Source: UBA4466 sp963925035
GTDB lineage: Bacteria; Bacteroidota; Bacteroidia; Flavobacteriales_D; Crocinitomicaceae
Assembly (NCBI GenBank): GCA_963925035.1
Contig: CAWUSK010000056.1
Coordinates: forward strand, 1 to 33,631
DNA: 33,631 nt
Direction of reading: 5' to 3'
Of the stretch, positions 7,886-16,885 are shown piece after piece. The notes below the pieces were generated by a model. The model ran no database searches. It was not told where the DNA came from and worked only from the letters and a program-made list of their open reading frames with translations. The translations under genes were made by a program, and so were the position numbers. Each line of letters starts with the position of its first letter. Position 1 is the stretch's first letter.

Positions 7886-8962
7886 TTGTTGAAATCCCAA
7901 AGTAAAAAGACAGAAAAGGTTGCGCTGATTGAGGTTAACGGCTCTCACGACGAATGCCTTTTACTGCAAATAAATGCGCTAAAACAGGCAAACATCTATG
8001 TAATACTGATTTGCACTCAGGTAATTATAGATAGAAACAGTGCTTTTGAAGCTTTAGTAGATGAGTTTATCATTGTGGATGTTACTCAAAAACACAAACA
8101 AGTCGTTCATACAATTTCCGCATTCTTAAAACAAAATAAAATTGATGTCGCCATATTTAATACCGCCCAAGGAGCAAAAGTGAGAGACATTGCTCTTAAA
8201 CTATTGTTTTCGAAATTAAAACTGGTAGGAATTATACATACAACACGAAAGTTCGAAGGCAGTACAACACAAAAAATCATCAACCTTAAAATAAAGAAGT
8301 ACTTCTTATTGAGTGAGTTTCTTTTCAAGAAGGTAAAATCGCCTCGCGGAATTTCTATCGATTATTTTTACCCTAATCGCTTCCCTAAATTCAATACCAT
8401 ACGTAGAAAAAATGAAACATTGACCATTGCAATTATCGGCGGAGTTGAAAGACGAAGAAAGGATTTAGATGGGTTTATAACAATGGTTGAAGCAACAAAA
8501 AATGAAGCAATTCGCTTTGTTTTTCTCGGGAAAAGTGACCCCTCATGCTCAGAAGTCCAAGTGCTAAAAGCGGCATTGGAACAAACTGGATTAACAAATC
8601 GGGTTGAATTGTACGATTCATTTGTATCGCAAGAAGAGTTCGACAAACAGTTACAACAATCTGATGCTCTATTACCTCTAGTGCATCCAGGCACACCAAG
8701 TGCTGATCAATACTTCAAAAATCAGGTTTCAGGCGCAGTAAATGTTGCTTTTGGGTATAGCATTCCATTATTAATTCATGCCGCGTATCAAAATGTGGAT
8801 GAACTTCAAAAACGTGCGCTATTTTACGATTTAGAAAACTTCGTTGAAGTCATTTCATCTTGTAAACCTCAACTTGTCTCGATAGAAGAATGGATGAAAA
8901 ATGATGATGAAATGACGCATGAAGTTCAAGAAGGTCGGTATTTGAACTTTTTAAATAGTTAG
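7886..8962 (+). CDS. Glycosyltransferase-like protein (GT-B fold, family 4-like), TTG start
   Basis: Protein of 358 residues without signal peptide. An N-terminal Rossmann-like half (VALIEVNGSHDECLLLQINALK) is followed by a second half typical of GT4 enzymes: a strand TIAIIGGVERRRKDLDGF near residue 180, then IRFVFLGKSD, the helix AALEQTGLTNRVELYD, and SDALLPLVHPGTPSADQYFKNQVSGA. It probably transfers a sugar from a nucleotide donor in the cytoplasm; donor and acceptor are unknown. The usual E-x7-E is not clear, so activity is uncertain. Start: the frame begins with two TTG codons right after an in-frame TGA (7883); an ATG at 7868 lies in the same frame before that stop. The next in-frame ATG is deep inside the fold, so either TTG is used or a nonsense mutation cut off the original start. 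Confidence 0.7.
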   Translation: MLKSQSKKTEKVALIEVNGSHDECLLLQINALKQANIYVILICTQVIIDRNSAFEALVDEFIIVDVTQKHKQVVHTISAFLKQNKIDVAIFNTAQGAKVRDIALKLLFSKLKLVGIIHTTRKFEGSTTQKIINLKIKKYFLLSEFLFKKVKSPRGISIDYFYPNRFPKFNTIRRKNETLTIAIIGGVERRRKDLDGFITMVEATKNEAIRFVFLGKSDPSCSEVQVLKAALEQTGLTNRVELYDSFVSQEEFDKQLQQSDALLPLVHPGTPSADQYFKNQVSGAVNVAFGYSIPLLIHAAYQNVDELQKRALFYDLENFVEVISSCKPQLVSIEEWMKNDDEMTHEVQEGRYLNFLNS

Positions 8963-8998
8963 TTGCAACTTGTAAAAACTTTTGTTTAAATCTTGGTA

Positions 8999-10795
8999 CT
9001 AATTAAAATAATTAAACACAATTCCAGCTTTCGCCTTTCCAATCACAGAAGCTAACTCGGCCATATTTGCAGTTTGAATTTTGCTCACCGTTTTAAACAC
9101 CAGCATCAAATCTTCGTGCGTTTTTGTTCCTATTCCCTTGATTTGTGTCAATTCAGAAGTTAAAGCAGCTTTACTTCGCTTGTTTCTATGGTGCGTAATT
9201 CCAAAACGATGCGCTTCATTTCGCATGAACTGAATAACCCGCAAGCTTTCCGAGCGCTTATCAAGGTAAATTGGAAAACTGTCTCCTGGAAAGAAAATTT
9301 CTTCCAACCGCTTCGCAATACCTACGATTGCAATCTGTCCTCGCAGGTTTAAGTCTTCCAATGCTTTCAAGGACGCGCTTAACTGGCCCTTTCCCCCATC
9401 AATCACAATTAATTGTGGTAATGATTCTTTTTCATCTAAAAGACGCTTATATCTTCTGTAAACCGCTTCTTCCATAGACGCAAAGTCATCCGGTCCTTCG
9501 ACAGTCTTAATATTAAAATGTCTGTAATCTTTTTTACTCGGCTTTCCATTTCGAAAGACAACGCAGGCAGAAACTGCGTGTGTTCCTTGAATATTTGAAT
9601 TGTCGAAACATTCAATGTGAACGGGTTTATCTTGTAATCTAAAATCGACGCGTATTTGCTCTAAAATACGTTCGGTATGTCGCTCAGGATCTTTTATCTT
9701 TTCCTGTTTCATCTTTTCCAATCGATAAAACTTGGAATTACGCTCCGATAAATCAATCAATGCTTTTTTATCCCCTCGTTGTGGAACAAAAAACTGAACT
9801 CCATCAATCTTTAAGTCGATGGCATTTGAAACGAGTACTTCTTTGGACAGACTATTGAAGCGTTCGCGCATTTCTGGGAGCACATAACCGATAATTTCTT
9901 CATCGGTTTCCTCTAGTTTCTTCGTCACTTCAAAGGTGAGACCATGAATGATCGCTCCGTCATTGATTACAAGATAATTAACGTAGGCAGTTTTTGCGTC
10001 TTGGAGAATTGTAATAACATCTACTTTTTCAATTGTTGGGGAAACAATCGTTGATTTTGCTTTGTAGCGCTGGATCGTCTCCATTTTTGATTTCACTTCT
10101 TGCGCTTCTTCAAATCGTAAGTTAGTCGAATAATCAGTCATCGTTGATTTCAATGAATTGATTACCTGTGAAATGTTTCCTTTAAGAATGTGTTCAATTT
10201 CTTTGATGTAAATATCGTATTGGACTTCTTTTTCATAACCCACGCAGCCTCCCTTACAATTACCCAAATGATATTCCAAACAGACTTTATGGCGCTTTTC
10301 AGCTATTTTTTTTGCGGATAAATCCAAAGCACACGAACGTAAAGGGTAGACTTCTTTGATAAAAGTGAGTAAAGTATTGACCACTTTCACACTTGGATAA
10401 GGACCAAAGTATTTGGAACCGTCTTTTATCATTCTTCGTGTAGTAAAAACACGGGGAAAAGGTTCATTTTTAACACAAATCCAAGGATAGGTTTTATCGT
10501 CTTTGAGTTGAATGTTGTATTTCGGTTGGTACTTCTTTATCAAACTGTTTTCTAACAGTAACGCATCTAGTTCTGTGTCAACAACTATATATTTTATATC
10601 AATAATTTGCTTGACGAGAACTCGTGTTTTACCGTTTTCTTGGTTCTTGTTGAAGTACGACGAAACTCTTTTCTTAAGGTTCTTTGCTTTACCAACGTAA
10701 ATGATTTTTTCGTTGACGTCGAAATATTGATACACTCCTGGTTTTTCAGGAAGTGTTTGCAATTTCAATACAATGTCTGTGTTCTTAGACGCCAT
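8999..10795 (-). CDS. uvrC: Excinuclease ABC subunit C
   Basis: Nuclease of nucleotide excision repair; with UvrAB it cuts the damaged strand on both sides of the lesion. The 598 residues match the family length. In order: GIY-YIG 3'-nuclease domain (GVYQYF at 20-25, IIYVGKAKNLKKR at 31-43, Arg43 catalytic); a four-Cys cluster at 155, 172, 180 and 184 matching the Fe-S site described for UvrC; a UVR motif near 225-250; the RNase H-like 5'-nuclease (ECFDNSNIQGTHAVSACVV, LIVIDGGKGQL, EAHRFGITHHR); and C-terminal helix-hairpin-helix repeats (GIGTKTHEDLM). RNEAHRF carries Asn where many homologues have Asp. It lies 16 bp behind the FGE gene on the same strand, and that gap holds a -7-like box TAACTTTA ending 4 nt before the ATG. 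Confidence 0.97.
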   Translation of the reverse strand: MASKNTDIVLKLQTLPEKPGVYQYFDVNEKIIYVGKAKNLKKRVSSYFNKNQENGKTRVLVKQIIDIKYIVVDTELDALLLENSLIKKYQPKYNIQLKDDKTYPWICVKNEPFPRVFTTRRMIKDGSKYFGPYPSVKVVNTLLTFIKEVYPLRSCALDLSAKKIAEKRHKVCLEYHLGNCKGGCVGYEKEVQYDIYIKEIEHILKGNISQVINSLKSTMTDYSTNLRFEEAQEVKSKMETIQRYKAKSTIVSPTIEKVDVITILQDAKTAYVNYLVINDGAIIHGLTFEVTKKLEETDEEIIGYVLPEMRERFNSLSKEVLVSNAIDLKIDGVQFFVPQRGDKKALIDLSERNSKFYRLEKMKQEKIKDPERHTERILEQIRVDFRLQDKPVHIECFDNSNIQGTHAVSACVVFRNGKPSKKDYRHFNIKTVEGPDDFASMEEAVYRRYKRLLDEKESLPQLIVIDGGKGQLSASLKALEDLNLRGQIAIVGIAKRLEEIFFPGDSFPIYLDKRSESLRVIQFMRNEAHRFGITHHRNKRSKAALTSELTQIKGIGTKTHEDLMLVFKTVSKIQTANMAELASVIGKAKAGIVFNYFN

Positions 10796-10811
10796 GACGT
10801 AAAGTTAAAAA

Positions 10812-11552
10812 CTAATCTTTCACCACTCGAAAACCAACGTGGAAATAAGCATCGTTTTTAGAAATCGATTGACGTGAATCGGCTGAGTAGCCTTTGCAAT
10901 ATTCTTCATAGCATAAAAATGACCCACCTTTCATAGCATAAATTGAACTTTCTGAATCAAATTTACTGGCCGTTATTTCCCACACGTTTCCGAACATTCC
11001 ATATAAGTTCAAAGCATTTGGCGGGTATTCTTTTGCAGGAGAAGTGTACAAATATCCGTCAACTTCGTCTTTTGTTTGCCCATGACTAATGTTGATGTTT
11101 TTTTGGGATGTTTTTCCCTCTAGACAAGCGTGTTTCCATTCCTCTTCGCTTGGAAGTCTTACTTTGGCCCAATTACAAAATGCCATTGCATCATTGTAAG
11201 TAACTTGCACAACAGGGTGGTTCATAATTTCTTCTATGGACGTTGATTTGCCCATTGGGCGTCTCCAATTTGCTGTTCGATCTATTGTCCACTCGCCATT
11301 TTTATAAACTGATCCTCCGTAATTGTCTTTTTCTGCTTCTGTGATATAATTAGTTGCCATCACAAATTGTTCGAACTGCTCATTTGTAACTTCAGTAGCC
11401 GCAATTTCTAAAGGGGCTAAATCAATTTTCAATGTAGAAACCCACTCGGTTTTATCAACTTCCGAAGAACAGGATAACAGAACGAAAATTAAGCTGGAAA
11501 ATAATATACTTTTTCTCCAATGATGAATTTGCGGTCCATAATTCTTGGCCAT
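10812..11552 (-). CDS. Formylglycine-generating enzyme (FGE/SUMF1), lipoprotein
   Basis: Oxidises the Cys of a sulfatase C-x-P-S-R motif to formylglycine, a copper- and O2-dependent reaction in the known aerobic enzymes. The 246 residues open with a lipoprotein signal (FSSLIFVLLSC, lipid Cys28) and then a full FGE-sulfatase fold: APLEIAATEVTNEQFEQFV, HPVVQVTYNDAMAFCNWA, RLPSEEEWKHA, LNLYGMFGNVWEIT, and KGGSFLCYEEYCKGY. Cys214 and Cys219 (C-x4-C) line up with the paired active-site cysteines of human FGE (GGSYMCHRSYC), and the closing HVGFRVV is normal. Many SUMF1-fold proteins, such as the gliding lipoproteins, lack these cysteines, so this looks like a true FGE. I chose ATG 11552; ATG 11582 would add 10 residues. 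Either start lies inside the sulfatase gene, an overlap of 64 or 94 bp. Confidence 0.88.
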   Translation of the reverse strand: MAKNYGPQIHHWRKSILFSSLIFVLLSCSSEVDKTEWVSTLKIDLAPLEIAATEVTNEQFEQFVMATNYITEAEKDNYGGSVYKNGEWTIDRTANWRRPMGKSTSIEEIMNHPVVQVTYNDAMAFCNWAKVRLPSEEEWKHACLEGKTSQKNINISHGQTKDEVDGYLYTSPAKEYPPNALNLYGMFGNVWEITASKFDSESSIYAMKGGSFLCYEEYCKGYSADSRQSISKNDAYFHVGFRVVKD

Positions 11553-13075
11553 AACGGTTTTGTTGGTAAATCTTTGTTCCATGCTTCGAAAAATTCGGTT
11601 AAATTTTGTCGTTCCAAGCTATTTAATCCACTTAAATCTATGATTTCACCCTTATCCGACTCTAAGTTATACAAATGCAACCAATTATCGCGAGAACTAA
11701 GCACCATTTTCCAATTTTTGTGTCGAATAGCCCGCACATGGTCACATCTCCAGTACAAAGTTTCGTGTGGAATACCTTCCTTTTTCTTGTTGATAAAAGG
11801 AATTAAATCTACACCGTCCAATGCAGATTGATTGATGTTCTTTATTTGAGATGCATTCAAAGATGTTGGAAATATATCTAACGCAGAAACAGCCGCATTG
11901 TATTTTGTTCCCGGTGGAATTGTTCCTTTCCATTGCATCATGAATGGCACATTAATTCCTCCTTCAAATAAAGTCAGTTTACCACCTTTTAACGGAGCGT
12001 TAGTCGTTGCTTTCGTATAACTCGCTCCTCCATTGTCCGAAATAAAATAAACAATAGTCTTTTCCAGTAAATTCAATGCTTCTAAATGTTTCATTACTTC
12101 ACCAATTCCATCATCCAGAGCTTTAATCATTGCCAAATAAACACGCTGATTTTCATCTTTGATCTGCGAAAATTGATTGTAATATTTATCCGGAGCTTGG
12201 AAAGGAACATGTGGAGCATTGAAGTTCAGCATCATAAAAAAACTAGCATCCTTATTCTCCGAAATAAAGGTTTTCGCTTTGTTCGCAAAAGCAAAGGTTA
12301 AATACTCTTTTTCAATAATTTCCTTACCGTTTTCTAAAATCTTTGCATTATTTGTTCTACCTACTTTCCATTGGTATTTGCTACTAAAATCGTCTTGGAT
12401 GAAGGTGTGGTACCCAGGTGTTTTTTCTTCGGGTGTGTAACGTGTAAATGCACCTAAAAAACCGTAATGGTAATCAAAACCGCGATTCATGGGTAAATGT
12501 TCAGTACCAAACCCCAAATGCCATTTTCCAATCAATGCTGTTTTGTAGCCTGCTTTTTGATAAACCTCCGCCAAGCTTGTTTCACTCACTGGAATCCCTT
12601 GGTGTTCCAACATATCTTTTTTTGGATAGGATGGTTCAGTTGCAACCGTCCAATCGCCCAAACGTTTCGCTTTTTTGGCAAGATGGTGTTTTATTTTTGA
12701 GTTTGGATAATACTCCATTGGTTGCGTTTCAAACCCGTATCGTTGCTGGTATTTACCAGTTAGGATTGCAGCTCTTGATGGCGCACAAACAGGAGAAGTC
12801 ACATATGCATCATTAAAAACAACACCGTTTGCTCCAATTTTATCAATGTTAGGAGTTGATATTTGCGTTGCTCCATAAGCCGAAAGTTCAGATTTACCTA
12901 AATCATCCGCCACAATAATAATGATGTTTGGCTTGGAACCAGCGCCGCTTTCGATTGTAATTTCCGATTTTGTTGAGGCTGGAATGTCCCACTCGCTCGA
13001 TTGTGTTGTTAAACAGCTCGACATTACCAATACTGGCAGAAATAATAGAGGGAAATAAAGTGATTTTGCGCGCAT
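11489..13075 (-). CDS. Type I sulfatase (arylsulfatase family), lipoprotein
   Basis: Hydrolyses a sulfate ester, with Cys97 as the residue to be converted to formylglycine. The 528 residues begin with a lipoprotein signal (LLFLPVLVMSSC, lipid Cys21). The alkaline-phosphatase-like fold starts at PNIIIIVADDLG (metal-binding Asp57-Asp58), then YVTSPVCAPSRAAILTGKY with the signature C97-A-P-S-R101, TALIGKWHLG (Lys184, His186), and YFISDNGGA for further metal binding. The best general match is the arylsulfatase A / N-acetylgalactosamine-6-sulfatase group, but the substrate cannot be read from sequence; with no carbohydrate genes next door it could be a host or algal glycan or a small sulfate ester. 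The 3' end overlaps the FGE gene that would activate it. A degenerate -7 box TATCTTCG sits at 13096-13103. Confidence 0.93.
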   Translation of the reverse strand: MRAKSLYFPLLFLPVLVMSSCLTTQSSEWDIPASTKSEITIESGAGSKPNIIIIVADDLGKSELSAYGATQISTPNIDKIGANGVVFNDAYVTSPVCAPSRAAILTGKYQQRYGFETQPMEYYPNSKIKHHLAKKAKRLGDWTVATEPSYPKKDMLEHQGIPVSETSLAEVYQKAGYKTALIGKWHLGFGTEHLPMNRGFDYHYGFLGAFTRYTPEEKTPGYHTFIQDDFSSKYQWKVGRTNNAKILENGKEIIEKEYLTFAFANKAKTFISENKDASFFMMLNFNAPHVPFQAPDKYYNQFSQIKDENQRVYLAMIKALDDGIGEVMKHLEALNLLEKTIVYFISDNGGASYTKATTNAPLKGGKLTLFEGGINVPFMMQWKGTIPPGTKYNAAVSALDIFPTSLNASQIKNINQSALDGVDLIPFINKKKEGIPHETLYWRCDHVRAIRHKNWKMVLSSRDNWLHLYNLESDKGEIIDLSGLNSLERQNLTEFFEAWNKDLPTKPLWPRIMDRKFIIGEKVYYFPA

Positions 13076-13117
13076 TGACAGTATAAATTACGGTACGAAG
13101 ATAAGTTATTATAGAAT

Positions 13118-13156
13118 AAAAAACTCCCTTTTCTGATTTCTCAAAAAAGGGAGTTT
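13118..13156 (-). terminator. Intrinsic terminator behind nrdBA
   Basis: A perfect 12-bp stem (AAACTCCCTTTT at 13121-13132 with AAAAGGGAGTTT at 13145-13156) encloses a 12-nt loop and runs into T residues on the minus strand. It ends the nrdB-nrdA transcript about 100 nt after the nrdA stop and insulates the sulfatase gene. Confidence 0.85.
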
Positions 13157-13259
13157 AAAATGTGTTAATAATTGCGGACCAATCATTTACACTTATGCTG
13201 TTGAACGATTCTTCAGTGGGTCGCCTTTCGGGCTCTCGATCGAAGTTGTCACTTCTCTT

Positions 13260-15620
13260 TTAACTGCCACACATATCGCAATCGTCTGGATTGTCAATTG
13301 AACATGCTATTTCTGCTGCTGCATCTTCTACTACTGCTGCCGTTGGTTCAGCCATTGACGTTTTGTCAATTGTAAACTTAATTGCATCTGTAGCTGCTTT
13401 TGTTCTAAGATAGTACATTCCTGTTTTCAATCCTTTCTCCCATCCATAGAAGTGCATTGATGTCAATTTACCAAAGTTTGCATTCTCCATAAAGATGTTC
13501 AACGATTGTGATTGACAAATATATGCTCCACGATCTGCTGCTAATTCAATGATTGATTTTTGTGAAATCTCCCATGCTGTTTTGTACAAGTCTTTCAGTT
13601 TTTGAGGAACTTCATTGATGTTTTGAACTGAACCATTCGCAACCATGATTTTTTGACGCATGTCTTTGTTCCACAATCCTTCTTTCACTAAATCTCTCAA
13701 TAAGTGCTTGTTTACGATAATAAATTCACCTGACAACACACGTCTTGTATAAATATTAGAAGTATACGGTTCAAAACATTCGTTGTTTCCTAAGATTTGT
13801 GCTGTTGAAGCTGTAGGCATTGGCGCAACCAATAAAGAGTTACGTACACCGTGCTTAATTACTTCTTCTTTCAACACATCCCATTCCCATCTGTTTGTTG
13901 GAGTAACTCCCCACATATCGTATTGGAAAATTCCTTTTGAAACTGGAGAACCTTTGATTGTTTCGTACGGTCCATCAACTTTCGCTAAATCTTTAGACGC
14001 TGTCATTGAAGCATAGTAAATCGTTTCAAAGATTTCTCTGTTCAGTGCTCTTGCTTCTTCCGATTCAAATGGGAATCCTAATAAAATAAATGCATCTGCC
14101 AATCCTTGAACTCCTAATCCAATTGGACGGTGACGCATGTTAGAATTTCTTGCTTCTTCCACAGGATAGAAGTTTCCGTCAATGATTTTATTCAAGTTCA
14201 ACGTCGCTTGGTACGTTACTTCAAATAATTTATCGTGATCGAAAGTTCCTTCTTCTGTTACAAATTTAGGCAATGCCAAAGAAGCTAAATTACATACCGC
14301 AACCTCATCTGGAGCAGTATACTCAATAATTTCTGTACACAAGTTAGACGACTTAATTGTCCCTAAATTTTGTTGATTCGATTTAGCGTTCGCTGCATCT
14401 TTGTACAACATGTATGGCGTTCCTGTTTCAATTTGAGACTCTAAAATCTTAAACCAAAGGTCTTGTGCTTTAATTGTTTTTCTTCCTTTTCCTTCTGCTT
14501 CGTAACGTGTATATAACGCTTCGAATTCGGCACTGTGTGCATCTGAAAGACCTGGACATTCGTGTGGGCACATTAGCGTCCAATCTCCATTTTCTTTCAC
14601 ACGTTTCATGAATAAATCTGGAACCCACAATGCGTAGAATAAATCTCTTGCTCTTTGCTCTTCTTTTCCGTGGTTCTTTTTCAAATCCAAGAAATCGAAA
14701 ACATCAGCATGCCAAGGCTCAATGTACATGGCGAAAGAACCTTTACGTTTTCCTCCACCTTGATCAACGTAACGAGCAGTATCGTTAAACACTCTCAACA
14801 TTGGTACAATACCGTTTGAAGCACCATTAGTTCCTTTGATGTACGATCCTGTAGCACGAATATCATGTATCGCTAATCCAATACCACCAGCAGATTGGGA
14901 AATTTGAGCACATGATTTCAAAGTATCATAAATACCTTCAATACTATCTGATTTCATTGTCAACAAGAAACAAGAAGACATTTGTGGTTTTGGCGTACCA
15001 GAGTTAAATAACGTTGGTGTTGCATGCGTAAACCAACCTTCTGACATCAAATTGTACGTTTTGATGGCAGCGTCAATATCATTTTTGTGAATACCAACAG
15101 AAACACGCATCAACATTTGTTGTGGACGCTCAGCGATCTCACCATTCAATTTCAATAAGTACGAACGAGTCAATGTTTTAAATCCGAAGTAATCGTATCT
15201 AAAATCACGGTCATAAATAATGCTTGAATCTAAACGCTCACTGTTTTCTGTGATGATGTTGTACACCTCTTCAGCCAATAACGAAGCGTTTTCACCTGTT
15301 TTTGGGTCAATGTAAGTGTACAAATCTGTCATCACTTCAGAAAACGTTTTCTTCGTTTCTTTGTGTAAGTTGGAAACCGCAATACGCGAAGCCAACAATG
15401 CATAATCAGGATGATCCATTGTTTTTCCAGCCGCTACCTCCGCTGCAAGGTTATCCAATTGTGTTGTTGTAACACCATCAAACAATCCTTCAATGACTTT
15501 CATTGCTACTGCTTCTGGTGATACTAATGGGTCTAGTCCGTAACACATCTTCACGATGCGCGCTGTGATTTTATCGAACTTTACAGCTTCTTTTCTTCCG
15601 TCTCTTTTTACTACGTACAT
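13260..15620 (-). CDS. nrdA: Ribonucleoside-diphosphate reductase, alpha subunit (class Ia)
   Basis: Large subunit that reduces ribonucleoside diphosphates to deoxy forms using a radical supplied by NrdB. The 786 residues align by eye with eukaryotic RRM1 almost from end to end. They start with an ATP-cone (YVVKRDGRKEAVKFDKITARI), then WFTHATPTLFNSGT, SSCFLLTMKSDSIEGIY, SQSAGGIG, the active-site NLCTEI, RHRPIGLGVQGLADAF and PMPTASTAQILGNNE. The last residues are CDMCGS; Cys781 and Cys784 are the redox pair reduced by thioredoxin or glutaredoxin, and human RRM1 ends in CLMCGS. The gene lies 51 bp behind nrdB on the same strand. Presence of the ATP-cone implies dATP feedback inhibition. Oxygen-dependent class I enzyme, consistent with aerobic growth. 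Confidence 0.97.
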   Translation of the reverse strand: MYVVKRDGRKEAVKFDKITARIVKMCYGLDPLVSPEAVAMKVIEGLFDGVTTTQLDNLAAEVAAGKTMDHPDYALLASRIAVSNLHKETKKTFSEVMTDLYTYIDPKTGENASLLAEEVYNIITENSERLDSSIIYDRDFRYDYFGFKTLTRSYLLKLNGEIAERPQQMLMRVSVGIHKNDIDAAIKTYNLMSEGWFTHATPTLFNSGTPKPQMSSCFLLTMKSDSIEGIYDTLKSCAQISQSAGGIGLAIHDIRATGSYIKGTNGASNGIVPMLRVFNDTARYVDQGGGKRKGSFAMYIEPWHADVFDFLDLKKNHGKEEQRARDLFYALWVPDLFMKRVKENGDWTLMCPHECPGLSDAHSAEFEALYTRYEAEGKGRKTIKAQDLWFKILESQIETGTPYMLYKDAANAKSNQQNLGTIKSSNLCTEIIEYTAPDEVAVCNLASLALPKFVTEEGTFDHDKLFEVTYQATLNLNKIIDGNFYPVEEARNSNMRHRPIGLGVQGLADAFILLGFPFESEEARALNREIFETIYYASMTASKDLAKVDGPYETIKGSPVSKGIFQYDMWGVTPTNRWEWDVLKEEVIKHGVRNSLLVAPMPTASTAQILGNNECFEPYTSNIYTRRVLSGEFIIVNKHLLRDLVKEGLWNKDMRQKIMVANGSVQNINEVPQKLKDLYKTAWEISQKSIIELAADRGAYICQSQSLNIFMENANFGKLTSMHFYGWEKGLKTGMYYLRTKAATDAIKFTIDKTSMAEPTAAVVEDAAAEIACSIDNPDDCDMCGS

Positions 15621-15671
15621 GTTTTGCTGGTTGTTTTTGGTAATCTAATTAGTAAATATATTTTGGTTCTC

Positions 15672-16649
15672 TTAAAAGTCTTCGTCTGTACTGAATGTTT
15701 GGTCAGCATCATTGTTCAATACTCCCGCTTTTTGGTATTCTGCCACTCGTTTTTCAAAGAAGTTTGTTTTTCCTTGAATAGAAATCATTTCCATGAAATC
15801 AAATGGGTTTGAAACGTTGTAAATTTTATCGTTTCCTAGTTCTTGCAACAAACGGTCAGCAACAAACTCAATGTATTGAGCCATCAAATCACTGTTCATT
15901 CCAATTAAACGAACTGGCAGTGCGTCTAAGATAAATTCTTTCTCAATCTCAACTGCATCAACAATAATTTGTTTGATTTTCTCTTTTGACAATTTGTTCA
16001 CAACGTGATTGTTATATAACAAACAAGCAAAATCGCAATGCAATCCTTCGTCTCTAGAAATCAACTCATTTGAAAACGCAAGTCCTGGCATAAGCCCTCT
16101 TTTCTTCAACCAGAAGATAGAACAAAACGAGCCAGAGAAGAAAATTCCCTCCACAGCTGCGAATGCGACCAAACGTTCTGCGAAATTTCCTTCATCAATC
16201 CAACGCAATGCCCAGTCAGCTTTCTTACGAACGCAATCCATTGTGTCAATCGCATTGAATAAATATGCTTTATCCTTCGTGTCTTTGATATAAGTGTCAA
16301 TCAACAATGAATACGTTTCTGAGTGAATATTTTCAATAGCAATTTGGAACCCATAGAAAAATTTCGCCTCAGTGTACTGTACTTCAGATAAAAAATTCTC
16401 AGCTAAGTTTTCATTTACAATTCCATCTGAAGCAGCAAAAAACGCAAGAACGTGTTTCACAAAGTGACGCTCATTGTCATTTAGTTTTGATTCCCAATCC
16501 ACTAAATCTGCTTGAAGATCAATTTCTTCTGCTGTCCAAAAACTTGCTTCCGCTTTTTTATAAAACGACCAAATATCATCGTGTTGTATTGGAAACAAAA
16601 CAAATCTGTTTTTGTTTTCTTCTAAAATCGGTTCTACTTGTTCTGCCAT
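15672..16649 (-). CDS. nrdB: Ribonucleoside-diphosphate reductase, beta subunit (class Ia)
   Basis: Radical-generating subunit with a dinuclear metal centre. The 325 residues resemble eukaryotic RRM2. Metal ligands are Asp75, Glu106 and His109, with later Glu and His in AAVEGIFFSG and SRDEGLHCDF; Tyr113 in HSETYSLL is the radical tyrosine. The spacings D-31-E-3-H-4-Y equal those of human R2 (138, 169, 172, 176). The radical Tyr is retained, so this is a tyrosyl-radical enzyme rather than the Tyr-less kind. It is first in the operon, with nrdA behind. The 455-bp region in front carries a -7 box TAATTTTG and two GTTATTAAC palindromes that may serve as operator sites. Confidence 0.97.
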   Translation of the reverse strand: MAEQVEPILEENKNRFVLFPIQHDDIWSFYKKAEASFWTAEEIDLQADLVDWESKLNDNERHFVKHVLAFFAASDGIVNENLAENFLSEVQYTEAKFFYGFQIAIENIHSETYSLLIDTYIKDTKDKAYLFNAIDTMDCVRKKADWALRWIDEGNFAERLVAFAAVEGIFFSGSFCSIFWLKKRGLMPGLAFSNELISRDEGLHCDFACLLYNNHVVNKLSKEKIKQIIVDAVEIEKEFILDALPVRLIGMNSDLMAQYIEFVADRLLQELGNDKIYNVSNPFDFMEMISIQGKTNFFEKRVAEYQKAGVLNNDADQTFSTDEDF

Positions 16650-16730
16650 TTTTCTAAAATTTAAACGTATATATTCCTACCCAAAAAACTGTGTTTTTTG
16701 TTTTTTTACTCAATAAAGTCGTTGTTTCCT

Positions 16731-16738
16731 CAAAATTA
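16731..16738 (-). promoter_or_regulatory. -7 box TAATTTTG for nrdBA
   Basis: Exact TAnnTTTG match on the minus strand, 81 bp before the nrdB start codon. No TTG lies at -33. It is the only exact match found between the palindromes and nrdB. Confidence 0.4.
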
Positions 16739-16885
16739 AATCGAATGCTTGATGCGTTGTTGATTTGCTTCTTAGAGGCATACAAAAATTGTCAAAAATC
16801 TCGCTTCTACCAACTAAAGAAATTCACAATTTCGGAACGTTATTAACATTGCCACTCGGAACTCCTTTGAAAGCAGACCTTAACG

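Noticed and set aside
12448..12816. Plus-strand frame of 122 codons inside the sulfatase gene
   Set aside because: It is antisense to a strongly supported sulfatase, has no recognisable domain and no promoter or signal sequence.
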